Source: Chryseobacterium tagetis (GTDB lineage Bacteria > Bacteroidota > Bacteroidia > Flavobacteriales > Weeksellaceae). From it: a stretch of DNA of 64,000 bases. The translations under genes were made by a program, and so were the position numbers. The stretch is from positions 496,001-560,000 of the forward strand of contig NZ_JAERSE020000004.1 of assembly GCF_016735585.2 (NCBI RefSeq), given 5' to 3'. The notes under the pieces were generated by a model, which ran no database searches, had not been told where the DNA came from, and saw only the letters and a list, made by a program, of their open reading frames with translations. Positions 34,083 to 43,640 of the stretch are shown piece after piece; position 1 is the stretch's first letter, and each line of letters starts with the position of its first letter.

Positions 34083-34964
34083 ATGAAAAATTTATTGGTA
34101 GCCGGTATATTGATGTCGGGGATTGCCTTTGGACAAGTCAAAAAAGATACAGTAGAAAAAGAATATAAATTGGAGGTTACTCCATATAAAGCTGAAAAGA
34201 AAGAAAAGCCTCTTCCTTTAAGCAAAAAAGGACAGATGTTCGTTTTCTTTGGTTGGAACAGAGGAGCTTTTAGCAACTCGGATATTCATTTCAGTGGAAA
34301 CGGTTATGATTTTCAGCTGAATAATGTATCTGCAAGAGATAAGCCTACAAAATTTGGAATTGTTTATTTTGATCCAAGTTGGTTTACCGTAACGCAGTAT
34401 AATTTCAGAGTCGGATATTTTATTAAAGATGATTTGGCTATTGTGTTAGGAATCGATCACATGAAATATGTAATGAAACAAAACCAGACGGTTGATTTTT
34501 CAGGAACAATTTCAGATCCGAAATATGCAGCGATGGTACAGAATGGGCAGGTAAATTTAGCTGATGAACAGTTTCTTACTTTTGAGCATACAGACGGACT
34601 TAATTATGAGAACTTAGGTCTTGAAAAATATAAAAATCTGGTTCATAAAAAGAATGTAGATTTGGTATGGTCTTATGGAGCCGGACTTGGGGTAATGTTT
34701 CCGAAAAGTAATATCAAGCTTTTTGGAAATGAAAGAAGCGACCGTTTTCATGTTGCCGGGATGGGAGCCGATCTTAGATCAAGTTTAAACTTGGTTTTCT
34801 GGAAAAACTGGATGTTGAGAGCAGAAGTAAAAGCAGGATATATCAATATGTGGGATATAAAAACTACATTGAATAATAAGCCGGACAAAGCTCGTCAGGA
34901 TTTTGTTTTCGGACAAGTTCTTGCAGGAATCGGATATACATTTAATACAAAGAAGTATAATTAA
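34083..34964 (+). CDS. Exported outer-membrane-like protein inside the nuo operon
   Basis: I place the start at ATG 34083 (293 residues), just after the nuoF stop; the open frame extends back to 33903, but that part overlaps nuoF. A signal peptide (MKNLLVAGILMSGIAFG) is followed by a Lys-rich linker and alternating amphipathic strands with aromatic ends (WFTVTQYNFRVGYFIKDDLA, ending in GIGYTFNTKKYN), as in small beta-barrels. It has no link to NADH oxidation that I know of. It is wedged between nuoF and nuoG with 1 bp and 45 bp gaps, so it is surely co-transcribed. Confidence 0.75.
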   Translation: MKNLLVAGILMSGIAFGQVKKDTVEKEYKLEVTPYKAEKKEKPLPLSKKGQMFVFFGWNRGAFSNSDIHFSGNGYDFQLNNVSARDKPTKFGIVYFDPSWFTVTQYNFRVGYFIKDDLAIVLGIDHMKYVMKQNQTVDFSGTISDPKYAAMVQNGQVNLADEQFLTFEHTDGLNYENLGLEKYKNLVHKKNVDLVWSYGAGLGVMFPKSNIKLFGNERSDRFHVAGMGADLRSSLNLVFWKNWMLRAEVKAGYINMWDIKTTLNNKPDKARQDFVFGQVLAGIGYTFNTKKYN

Positions 34965-35009
34965 AATATAGCGAAAAGCTTTAACACAGCTTAAGCGAAA
35001 GCATAGAAT

Positions 35010-36008
35010 ATGAGCGAAGAGGTTAAAAAATTCAAAATAACTATAGACGGACAGACTACCGAAGTTATGCCTGGAACTTCTATTTTGGAAGCTGCCAGAC
35101 AAATCGGTGGAAAATCTGTACCTCCTGCAATGTGCTACTACAGCAAATTGGAAACCAGTGGAGGAAGATGTAGAACTTGTCTTGTAGAAGTTTCTAAAGG
35201 ATCAGAAGCAGATCCTCGTCCTATGCCAAAATTGGTTGCAAGCTGCAGAACCAACGTAATGGATGGTATGGAAGTAAAAAATCTTACTTCTGAAAAAGCT
35301 CAGGAAGGGAGAAAAGCGGTGACTGAGTTTTTATTGGTCAATCACCCGTTAGACTGCCCTGTTTGTGATCAGGCCGGAGAATGTCATCTTCAGGATTTAG
35401 GTTACGAACACGGAAATCTTCAGACAAGAACAGAATTTGAAAGAAATACTTACGAAGCAGATGATCTTGGTCCGCACATCAAACTGAATATGAACCGTTG
35501 TATTCTTTGCGCAAGATGTGTATTGGCTGCAAACCAGTTAACTGGTGAAAGAGAGCACGGAATTTTGTTCAGAGGAGATCACGCTGAAATTTCTACTTAT
35601 TTAAATAAAGCTTTAGACAATGACTTCATTGGAAACGTAATTGACGTTTGTCCGGTTGGAGCATTAACAGACAGAACTTCTCGTTTTGCAAGCAGAGTTT
35701 GGTTTACAAAACCAATGAATGCTACTTGTAAATGTGATAAGTGTTCTGGAAAAGCTACGGTTTGGATGAAAGGTGATGAAATTTCAAGAGTTACAGCCAG
35801 AAAAGATCAGTGGGGAGAAGTTGAAGAGTTTATCTGTGATACTTGCCGTTTCGAAAGAAAATCATTATCAGACTGGAATATCGAAGGTCCTAGACACATC
35901 GACAGACATTCAGTTATTTCATTGAATCACTACGAAAAACCAAAGGATGAGCTAAGAGTTTTAGACAATCCAACGGCTAAAGAAATCAGTGAAAAAGACG
36001 AAAAATAA
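35010..36008 (+). CDS. nuoG: NADH-quinone oxidoreductase subunit G (short form)
   Basis: This 332-residue protein keeps the N-terminal [2Fe-2S] ferredoxin domain (CYYSKLETSGGRCRTCLVEV, ASCRTN), the HPLDCPVCDQAGECHLQDL cluster (N5-type, His ligand) and the CILCARCV/VCPVGAL [4Fe-4S] site. Another CxxC pair follows (CKCDKC, ICDTC). The large molybdopterin-like domain of E. coli NuoG is missing. Such short forms are normal in this group and should still complete the electron wire. Confidence 0.92.
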   Translation: MSEEVKKFKITIDGQTTEVMPGTSILEAARQIGGKSVPPAMCYYSKLETSGGRCRTCLVEVSKGSEADPRPMPKLVASCRTNVMDGMEVKNLTSEKAQEGRKAVTEFLLVNHPLDCPVCDQAGECHLQDLGYEHGNLQTRTEFERNTYEADDLGPHIKLNMNRCILCARCVLAANQLTGEREHGILFRGDHAEISTYLNKALDNDFIGNVIDVCPVGALTDRTSRFASRVWFTKPMNATCKCDKCSGKATVWMKGDEISRVTARKDQWGEVEEFICDTCRFERKSLSDWNIEGPRHIDRHSVISLNHYEKPKDELRVLDNPTAKEISEKDEK

Positions 36009-36098
36009 TTTGAAAATTTGATAATGAGCTAATTTGAAAATGAAAAGCTTGACTTCCATCTTCAAAATCTCTAATATCTAACATCTATAAAAATAAAA

Positions 36099-37163
36099 AT
36101 GGATTTACTTACATTTAAACTTATACTTGTACTAGCGCTTTTCTTGCTTTCGTTAACGATTGCAGCCTACTCTACTTGGGCAGAAAGAAAAGTTGCCTCT
36201 ATCATGCAGGATAGAATTGGTCCGAACAGAGCAGGGCCTTTCGGATTGCTGCAGCCTCTTGCTGACGGTGGAAAGTTCTTCTTCAAAGAAGATTTCACAC
36301 CTGCCAATGCAGAAAAGTTCCTTTTCGTATTAGGTCCGGCTTTGGTAATGTTTATTTCATTAATTACAGGAGCGGTTATTCCTTGGGGTAAAACCTTGAA
36401 TTTTGGTGGAGTTTCTTACGATTTACAAGTAGCAAATATTGATGTTGGGGTACTTTTCATCATCGGAATGGCTTCAATTGGTGTATATGGAATTATGATC
36501 GGAGGTTGGGCTTCGAATAACAAATATTCATTATTAGGTGCAATCCGTGCTTCTTCTCAGATGATTTCTTATGAGTTGGCAATGGGATTAGCATTACTTT
36601 CTATCATTATGATGACAGGAAGTTTAGATTTAAAAGAAATCACGGAAAGCCAGACCACCGGAAAACTTTGGGGATTCATTCCTTGGGTTTCTGGTCTTAA
36701 CTGGAACATTTTCTACCAGCCGATTGCTTTCTTAGTTTTCTTTGTAGCGGCTTTAGCAGAAACAAACAGACACCCGTTCGATTTACCGGAATGTGAATCT
36801 GAATTGGTAACAGGATATTCTACAGAATATTCATCAATGAAGTTAGGGTTGTATATGTTCGGTGAATATGTAAATATGTTTATTTCTAACGCGTTCATGG
36901 TAGTTCTTTTCTTCGGAGGATACAATTACCCTGGAATTGAATGGGTAACTCAGCACTGGGGTGAAAACACTGCAGGTATCTTGAGTATCGTAGCATTCTT
37001 AACTAAAACGGTAATCGGAATTTTGATCTTCATGTGGATCAGATGGACGCTTCCAAGATTTAGATATGACCAATTAATGCACTTGGGTTGGAAAACTTTA
37101 ATTCCAATGGCATTGGTAAACTTATTAATTACTGGTGCTGTAATTTTAGCATTTGGAAATTAA
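36099..37163 (+). CDS. nuoH: NADH-quinone oxidoreductase subunit H
   Basis: This 354-residue membrane subunit at the junction of the two arms has about eight helices. Signatures are YSTWAERKVASIMQDRIGPN with the quinone-site Arg/Glu, AETNRHPFDLPECESELVTG and WIRWTLPRFRYDQLMHLGWK. It begins after a 90-bp AT-rich gap. Confidence 0.95.
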   Translation: MDLLTFKLILVLALFLLSLTIAAYSTWAERKVASIMQDRIGPNRAGPFGLLQPLADGGKFFFKEDFTPANAEKFLFVLGPALVMFISLITGAVIPWGKTLNFGGVSYDLQVANIDVGVLFIIGMASIGVYGIMIGGWASNNKYSLLGAIRASSQMISYELAMGLALLSIIMMTGSLDLKEITESQTTGKLWGFIPWVSGLNWNIFYQPIAFLVFFVAALAETNRHPFDLPECESELVTGYSTEYSSMKLGLYMFGEYVNMFISNAFMVVLFFGGYNYPGIEWVTQHWGENTAGILSIVAFLTKTVIGILIFMWIRWTLPRFRYDQLMHLGWKTLIPMALVNLLITGAVILAFGN

Positions 37164-37292
37164 TTAGTCCGTATCTAAACCTTACAGGTTTTAAAAATCT
37201 ATAAGGTTTGTGTGTAAATTGAATATTAAAAATTAAGATAACAGACAAGATTAGTCTAAATCTAATGTCTAACATCTAACATCTATAATTAA

Positions 37293-37850
37293 ATGAAACT
37301 TACGAACAGATCAAAAGTTGTTTCTAATAAGGAAATGACCCTTGCTGAAAAAATCTACTTACCTGCAATTTTTACAGGAATGGGGATTACATTTAAGCAT
37401 GCTGTAAGAACCGTGATAAAAGGTGCTCCCGCAGTATATTCGTATCCGGAAGTATTAAAGCCAAGAGCAGATATCTGGAGAGGTCAGCACGTTTTGAAAA
37501 GAGACGAAGAAGGCCGAGAAAGATGTACCGCTTGCGGACTTTGTGCGGTGGCATGTCCTGCAGAAGCAATTACAATGACTGCTGCTGAAAGAACTAAAGA
37601 GGAAAAAGATCTTTACAGAGAAGAAAAATACGCCTCAGTATATGAAATCAATATGCTAAGATGTATTTTCTGCGGTATGTGTGAAGAAGCTTGCCCGAAA
37701 TCTGCCATCTATCTTACAGACAGATTGGTAGACGTAGAAACCAACAGAGGTTCTTTCATTTACGGAAAAGATAAATTGGTTGAAAAAATAAATCAAAGGA
37801 TTGACATCACTGAAAGACAATCCGAGAAACAAAAAAATGCGGTAAAATAA
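37293..37850 (+). CDS. nuoI: NADH-quinone oxidoreductase subunit I
   Basis: This 185-residue TYKY-type subunit has two [4Fe-4S] clusters (N6a/N6b): [16 protein letters not shown] and [16 protein letters not shown]. The stop shares one base with the nuoJ start. The preceding 129-bp gap contains an imperfect AACCTTACAGG hairpin and repeated ACATCTA units but no gene. Confidence 0.95.
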   Translation: MKLTNRSKVVSNKEMTLAEKIYLPAIFTGMGITFKHAVRTVIKGAPAVYSYPEVLKPRADIWRGQHVLKRDEEGRERCTACGLCAVACPAEAITMTAAERTKEEKDLYREEKYASVYEINMLRCIFCGMCEEACPKSAIYLTDRLVDVETNRGSFIYGKDKLVEKINQRIDITERQSEKQKNAVK

Positions 37851-38347
37851 TGGATCAGTTTTTATTTTTCTTGGTGGCGTTTTTAGCAGTGGCGAGTGCC
37901 GTGTACTTCGTATTTGCCAGAAATCCTTTATATGCTATTTTGTCATTAATTGTTACGATGTTTTCTATTGCAGGTATGTACATTCTTCTGAATGCACAGT
38001 TCCTTGCGATTATTCAGATTATTGTTTACGCCGGAGCAATCATGGTATTATTCCTTTATATCCTGATGATGCTTAACCTTAATAAGCAAGACGAAAGTAA
38101 GAAGAACAATACTTTAAAGTTTGTTGGAGTTTTTACAGCCGGTCTTTTATTAATTGGTGTTTTAGGCGTATTCAGAGGAGTTCAGGACAATCATGTTGTT
38201 GTTGAAAATGTAGACAGAAGTATTGGTCTTACGAAAAATCTGGGTAGACTTTTGTTTAATGAATATGTTTTACCGTTTGAGCTTGCATCCATCCTTATTT
38301 TGGCAGGTATTGTAGGTGCGGTATTAATCGGTAAAAAAGATTTATAA
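37850..38347 (+). CDS. nuoJ: NADH-quinone oxidoreductase subunit J
   Basis: This 165-residue membrane subunit has five hydrophobic helices, including AQFLAIIQIIVYAGAIMVLFLYILMML split by the pi-bulge region characteristic of NuoJ. It overlaps nuoI by one base and precedes nuoK by 4 bp. Confidence 0.94.
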   Translation: MDQFLFFLVAFLAVASAVYFVFARNPLYAILSLIVTMFSIAGMYILLNAQFLAIIQIIVYAGAIMVLFLYILMMLNLNKQDESKKNNTLKFVGVFTAGLLLIGVLGVFRGVQDNHVVVENVDRSIGLTKNLGRLLFNEYVLPFELASILILAGIVGAVLIGKKDL

Positions 38348-38351
38348 AATT

Positions 38352-38681
38352 ATGGGAGAAGTAAATACATTTATACAAAGCATCCCTCTGAATTATTTCA
38401 TCATTCTTTCTTCAGTATTGTTCTGTTTGGGAGTGTTGGGAGTATTGCTGAGAAAAAATGCGATTGTTATTTTGGGTTGTGTAGAGCTTATGCTAAATTC
38501 TGTAAACCTTTTATTGGCTGCTTTTTCAGCGTACAAAGGGAACGGAGACGGACAACTTTTAGTTTTCTTCATTATGGTGGTTGCAGCTGCGGAAGTGGCG
38601 GTAGGTTTGGCAATTATTGCTATGCTTTATAGAAATACCCGTTCTGTTGATGTAAGTATATTTAATAAATTAAGAGGATAA
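38352..38681 (+). CDS. nuoK: NADH-quinone oxidoreductase subunit K
   Basis: This 109-residue three-helix subunit has conserved membrane glutamates in ILGCVELMLNSVNLL and VAAAEVAVGLAIIAML, which line the proton path. It is tightly packed between nuoJ and nuoL. Confidence 0.95.
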   Translation: MGEVNTFIQSIPLNYFIILSSVLFCLGVLGVLLRKNAIVILGCVELMLNSVNLLLAAFSAYKGNGDGQLLVFFIMVVAAAEVAVGLAIIAMLYRNTRSVDVSIFNKLRG

Positions 38682-38683
38682 GA

Positions 38684-40597
38684 ATGGAGAATTTAGTATA
38701 TGCAATAGTACTTTTACCACTTTTAGGGTTTCTTATTAACGGTTTATTCGGGAAAAAACTTCCAAAAATTGTTGTGGGTAGCTTGGCTACGGCAATGGTT
38801 TTTGCATCTTTCTGCATCGCAGTAAATATTTTCATGGGTTTCAATTCTGAAAGTCAGCCCGTAATCGTAAAAGCTTTTGAATGGTTTAGAGTAAACGGAG
38901 TTCAGATCAATTTCGGATTCCAGATCGATCAGTTATCATTAATGATGGTAATGATCATCACAGGGATCGGTTCTTTAATTCACCTGTACTCTATCGGATA
39001 TATGAGTCATGATAAAGGTTTCTATAAGTTTTTCACTTATCTGAACTTATTTATCTTCTCAATGTTATTATTAGTAATGGGAAGTAACTACCTGATCTTA
39101 TTCATCGGATGGGAAGGTGTAGGATTGTGTTCTTATCTACTTATCGGATTCTGGTATACCAACGAAGAATATGGTAAAGCAGCAAGAAAAGCTTTCATCA
39201 TGAACAGAATTGGTGACCTTGCGTTACTGATCGGTATCTTTATGATTGCTTCTCAGACCAATGCTGTGGACTATCTTACTGTATCACAGAATGCAGGAAA
39301 ATTTGAATTAGACGGAAGCGTAATTATCTTTATTACAGCGAGTTTATTTATCGGTGCAACTGGTAAATCTGCTCAGGTTCCATTATATACTTGGCTACCG
39401 GACGCAATGGCCGGTCCAACTCCGGTTTCTGCGTTGATTCACGCGGCAACAATGGTAACGGCGGGTATTTATTTAGTAGTAAGATCAAACTTCTTATTTA
39501 CTTTAGCACCAACCGTTCAGGGAGGAATTCTATTCATTGGATTCTTAACGGCTGCTTTGGCAGGGTTCTATGCACTACGTCAGAACGATATCAAAAAAGT
39601 ATTGGCCTACTCTACTGTTTCACAGCTTGGGTTTATGTTCATTGCTTTAGGACTTGGAGCTTATACAACGGCGATGTTCCATGTAATGACGCACGCTTTC
39701 TTCAAAGCATTATTATTCTTAGGTGCTGGTTCTGTAATCCATGCAATGAGCAACGAGCAGGATATGCGTTTCATGGGAGGTTTGAAAAAATACATTCCAA
39801 TCACTCACGCAACTTTCTTAGTTGGAACATTGGCTATTTCAGGATTCCCTTTATTATCAGGGATGATTTCAAAAGACGAAATTTTAGTAGCAGCTTTCGC
39901 TAAAAATCCAATTTATTGGGTAATGTTATTCATTTTAGCGGCTATTACTGCAACGTATATGTTCAGATTGTACTATCTTACTTTCCATGGAGAGTTCAGA
40001 GGTACTGAAGATCAAAAACACCACTTACACGAAAGCCCATCTAATATGACATTACCATTGATCGTATTGGCTATTCTTTCTGTTTTGGGTGGTTTAATTA
40101 ACCTTCCTCACTTCATTGGTCACGGTCATTACGCAAAACTAATGGAATGGCTGAAACCGGTTCTTACTGAGGAAAGCTTTAAACAAATGGAAGCAACTCT
40201 TTCCGGAGTTCCATTTGGTACTGAAATGATACTTTTAGGAGCAACAGTTTTAATGTTCTTCTGTGTTTGGTTCATCGTTAAAAATACTTACGTGAACAAG
40301 AAAAAACAAGCACTTCCAGAAGAGCAGTACACTGGATGGGAAAAACTGTCTGCTAAAAAATTATATGTTGACGAACTTTACAATGCATTAATTGTAAAAA
40401 CTGTTGAAGGATTAGGACGCGGAGGAAAGATGTTTGATAAAGGTATTCTTGATCGTTTTGTAGACTTTGTGGGTGAAGGTGCAGAAGATAGCGGAAAAGC
40501 TATGAAGCGCATCCAAAACGGAAATGTTGAGACGTACATTTTGATCATGTCTTTAGCTGTGGGAATTATACTGATTGTTAACTTTATATTACAATAA
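38684..40597 (+). CDS. nuoL: NADH-quinone oxidoreductase subunit L
   Basis: This 637-residue antiporter-like subunit has about 15 helices and ends in the lateral helix. Signatures are FIGWEGVGLCSYLLIGFWY with the channel Glu, KSAQVPLYTWLPDAMAGPTP, VSALIHAATMVTAGIYL and YSTVSQLGFMF. The C-terminal amphipathic segment spans the membrane arm. It precedes nuoM by 2 bp. Confidence 0.95.
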   Translation: MENLVYAIVLLPLLGFLINGLFGKKLPKIVVGSLATAMVFASFCIAVNIFMGFNSESQPVIVKAFEWFRVNGVQINFGFQIDQLSLMMVMIITGIGSLIHLYSIGYMSHDKGFYKFFTYLNLFIFSMLLLVMGSNYLILFIGWEGVGLCSYLLIGFWYTNEEYGKAARKAFIMNRIGDLALLIGIFMIASQTNAVDYLTVSQNAGKFELDGSVIIFITASLFIGATGKSAQVPLYTWLPDAMAGPTPVSALIHAATMVTAGIYLVVRSNFLFTLAPTVQGGILFIGFLTAALAGFYALRQNDIKKVLAYSTVSQLGFMFIALGLGAYTTAMFHVMTHAFFKALLFLGAGSVIHAMSNEQDMRFMGGLKKYIPITHATFLVGTLAISGFPLLSGMISKDEILVAAFAKNPIYWVMLFILAAITATYMFRLYYLTFHGEFRGTEDQKHHLHESPSNMTLPLIVLAILSVLGGLINLPHFIGHGHYAKLMEWLKPVLTEESFKQMEATLSGVPFGTEMILLGATVLMFFCVWFIVKNTYVNKKKQALPEEQYTGWEKLSAKKLYVDELYNALIVKTVEGLGRGGKMFDKGILDRFVDFVGEGAEDSGKAMKRIQNGNVETYILIMSLAVGIILIVNFILQ

Positions 40598-40599
40598 TA

Positions 40600-42093
40600 A
40601 TGTCTTGTTTATTATTAACATTATTACTATTACCTCTAGTAGGTTCGGGATTAGTTTTTGCCTGGAAGAATAATTCCAGCAAATATTTGGCACTGGGAAT
40701 TGCATTGGTTCAAATGCTGGTTACGTTCTACATTGCGGCGGATTTTGATTTTAATCCAACGGTAGACAGCGTACTGCAGCACGAGATCAATTACCCTTGG
40801 TCACAATTTATGAAGAGTTCTCTTCACTTCGGTATCGATGGGATGAGTTTGCTTCTTTTATTGCTGACGAATATTTTAGCGCCAATCATTATTTTATCTT
40901 CTTTTAATGAAAATGTAAGCTACAGAAATACTTTCTACGGTTTGATCCTGCTGATGCAGTTCGGTCTTGTAGGTGTTTTCACTTCGCTTGACGGATTATT
41001 GTTCTACATTTTCTGGGAAGTAACTTTGATTCCGATCTGGTTCATTGCCGGACTTTGGGGTCAGGAAAATAAAAGATTTGAATTCACTACGAAATTCTTC
41101 GTATATACATTCGTTGGGTCATTATTCATGTTAGCCGGGTTGATTTATGTTTACAACAACTCTGCATCTTTCGCACTGACAGATTTATATAATGCTCAAC
41201 TTAACGAAACACAACAGACAGTGGTATTCTGGTTCATTTTCTTTGCTTTTGCAGTGAAATTACCGGTATTCCCTTTCCATACCTGGCAACCGGATACGTA
41301 CACGTATTCACCAACTCAGGGATCGATGCTTTTATCAGGGATCATGCTGAAAATGGCGGTTTATGGAGTTCTTCGTTATTTATTACCAATCACTCCCCTT
41401 CCGATTGCAGGAATTTCAGGACAGATTGTAATTATCCTTGCGATTGTAGGAATTGTACATGGTGCATTGATCGCAATCATCCAGACCGATATGAAGAGAA
41501 TCATTGCGTATTCTTCTTTCTCTCACGTTGGATTGATGGTAGCGGGTATCTTCGCTTCAGCAGTCATTACTTTAAGAGGAACTTTCAACATCGAAGGTGC
41601 TGAAGGAGCTTTGGTACAGACTTTCGCTCACGGTATCAACGTGGTGGGTCTATTCTACTGTTGTGATATTTTATACAAGAGATTTAAATCAAGAGACATC
41701 AGACAAATGGGAGGTTTGGCGAAAGTTGCACCTAAGTTTGCTGTGTTGTTCCTGATCATTATATTAGGTTCAATGGGAGTTCCATTGACTAATGGGTTCA
41801 TCGGAGAATTTATCCTGTTGAAATCTGTATATGATTTTAACGGATTGGCAGCGGTAATCGCTGGTCTTACGGTAATTCTTGCTGCGGTCTATTTATTGAG
41901 ATTCTACGGAAAAGCAATGTTCGGGCAGGGTGATGATGCAGTTTTGAGTACAGTAAAAGATTTATCTGCAGTTGAATTTTCGGTATTGGCAAGTATCGCG
42001 GTTTTCGTGATCGTATTTGGTATTTTTCCACAACCGATAATCGAAATGGTGAATAGTTCGTTGAAGTTTATCTACCAATCAATGGTAAGCTAA
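40600..42093 (+). CDS. nuoM: NADH-quinone oxidoreductase subunit M
   Basis: This 497-residue proton-pumping subunit has about 14 helices. It carries FYIFWEVTLIPIWFIAGLWG with the conserved Glu, VKLPVFPFHTWQPDTYTYSP and IAYSSFSHVGLMVAGIF. It starts 2 bp after nuoL and precedes nuoN by 16 bp. Confidence 0.95.
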   Translation: MSCLLLTLLLLPLVGSGLVFAWKNNSSKYLALGIALVQMLVTFYIAADFDFNPTVDSVLQHEINYPWSQFMKSSLHFGIDGMSLLLLLLTNILAPIIILSSFNENVSYRNTFYGLILLMQFGLVGVFTSLDGLLFYIFWEVTLIPIWFIAGLWGQENKRFEFTTKFFVYTFVGSLFMLAGLIYVYNNSASFALTDLYNAQLNETQQTVVFWFIFFAFAVKLPVFPFHTWQPDTYTYSPTQGSMLLSGIMLKMAVYGVLRYLLPITPLPIAGISGQIVIILAIVGIVHGALIAIIQTDMKRIIAYSSFSHVGLMVAGIFASAVITLRGTFNIEGAEGALVQTFAHGINVVGLFYCCDILYKRFKSRDIRQMGGLAKVAPKFAVLFLIIILGSMGVPLTNGFIGEFILLKSVYDFNGLAAVIAGLTVILAAVYLLRFYGKAMFGQGDDAVLSTVKDLSAVEFSVLASIAVFVIVFGIFPQPIIEMVNSSLKFIYQSMVS

Positions 42094-42109
42094 TTTGATA
42101 TTTTAAAAA

Positions 42110-43495
42110 ATGAGTGTTTTAATTATTGTTTTCCTAACGGCAGTTGTTGCGTTATTTTCAGGAGTTTTTGAACAAGGAAAATTCGCAAGATACATTGGGA
42201 TTTTGGGATTAATCATCGCATTATGGGTAAGTTTTATGCCTGAATGTGCTTTCTTTGCACAGTACAGACACATGTATGACTATACCGGAAATACTGCATT
42301 ATTCACAAAAATATCAATTGTAACGACATTATTATTATTCTTTTTGGGAGGTTTTGCATTCAGCAACCACAGAAGCCACCAGTCAGAATTATACGCATTA
42401 ATGCTTTTTGCATTGTGTGGTGGGATTATCCTTTTCGGATACCAGAATTTAGTAACGCTATTCTTAGGAGTTGAAATCCTTTCTATTCCTTTATATGTAA
42501 TGGCAGGAGCTAACAAAACAGATCTAAGATCAAATGAAGCTTCAATCAAATATTTCCTGATGGGTGCTTTTGCAACAGGATTCCTGTTGTTCGGTATCGC
42601 GTTTATCTACGGAAGTGTCGGAAGTTTTGATTTATATAAAATCCAGAATTTCGGAGTTTCAAATCCTCATGATGCAATGTTCACCTTAGGAGTATTATTG
42701 ATTCTTTGTGCATTGGCATTCAAAGTAGCATTAGCGCCTTTCCACATGTGGAGTCCTGATGTTTATTATGGAGCGCCTTCATTGATCACCGCTTTCATGG
42801 CGAGTGTGGTAAAGATCTCAGGATTCTTTGCTCTATTCAGATTAATGACGATCGGATTTGGTGGTGTTACCGCAGAATGGATCAATGTTTTCGGAGTATT
42901 CTTAATTATCACATTGCTTTTGGCAAACGTTATGGGTCTTGCTCAGACGAATGCAAAAAGAATGTTGGCCTACTCTTCAGTTTCTCATGCTGGTTACATC
43001 GGGTTGGTGTTCTTCGGAATGACAAGCCTTTCTACTTACAATTTAGCATTCTATTTATTTGCTTATGCTTTGTCTACGGTAGGAGTTTTCATGTGTCTGA
43101 TCTATGTTGAAAAACTGAAAAGAGAAACGTCCTTCGGAGCTTTCAAAGGACTGGCAAAAACAGAACCTTTATTGGCAACGGTAGCTGCAATTTCTATGCT
43201 TTCAATGGCGGGAGTTCCGTTAACAGCCGGTTTCATGGGGAAATTTGCTTTATTCTCTCAGGCAATGAATTCTAACCACGGGGTTTTCCTGGTATTGGTA
43301 GCGGTTTTAGGATCTGCAATTTCTATTGCTTACTATTTAAGATTGATCATTTCAATGTTCTTCTTCAAAGAAAGTTCATTCAAATCTTCAGAGAAAGTTA
43401 CCCTTACTTACAATATCGTTGGAGTATTTGTTATCGCTTCAATAATCATTCTAGGGGTTTTCCCAGATTTATTTGCAAGACTGGTAGAGTTCTAA
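42110..43495 (+). CDS. nuoN: NADH-quinone oxidoreductase subunit N
   Basis: This 461-residue antiporter-like subunit has LFLGVEILSIPLYVMAGA with the channel Glu, FKVALAPFHMWSPDVYYGAP and MLAYSSVSHAGYIGLVF. It is the last gene of the operon, followed by a strong terminator. Confidence 0.95.
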   Translation: MSVLIIVFLTAVVALFSGVFEQGKFARYIGILGLIIALWVSFMPECAFFAQYRHMYDYTGNTALFTKISIVTTLLLFFLGGFAFSNHRSHQSELYALMLFALCGGIILFGYQNLVTLFLGVEILSIPLYVMAGANKTDLRSNEASIKYFLMGAFATGFLLFGIAFIYGSVGSFDLYKIQNFGVSNPHDAMFTLGVLLILCALAFKVALAPFHMWSPDVYYGAPSLITAFMASVVKISGFFALFRLMTIGFGGVTAEWINVFGVFLIITLLLANVMGLAQTNAKRMLAYSSVSHAGYIGLVFFGMTSLSTYNLAFYLFAYALSTVGVFMCLIYVEKLKRETSFGAFKGLAKTEPLLATVAAISMLSMAGVPLTAGFMGKFALFSQAMNSNHGVFLVLVAVLGSAISIAYYLRLIISMFFFKESSFKSSEKVTLTYNIVGVFVIASIIILGVFPDLFARLVEF

Positions 43496-43518
43496 AAAAC
43501 TTGAACATCATAAAATTT

Positions 43519-43552
43519 AAAAACCTTTCAAATTGTTTGAAAGGTTTTTTTG
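43519..43552 (+). terminator. Rho-independent terminator of the nuo operon
   Basis: The arms AAACCTTTCAAA and TTTGAAAGGTTT pair around a short TTG loop and are followed by a T run. It lies about 25 bp after the nuoN stop. Confidence 0.9.
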
Positions 43553-43640
43553 TGATTTTTTTTATAAATTTCATTTCTGAAAATTAAATTTTATAATAAT
43601 TGATTAGAAAGATTATTATAAAGTAAAAAACACAAACCGT

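Noticed and set aside
33833..34276. 147-codon minus-strand frame across nuoF and the next gene
   Set aside because: It is a shadow of two well-supported genes and its composition is unlike real proteins.
39391..39903. 170-codon plus-strand frame inside nuoL
   Set aside because: It lies within the strongly conserved nuoL frame and reads as Ser/Arg/Cys-rich noise.
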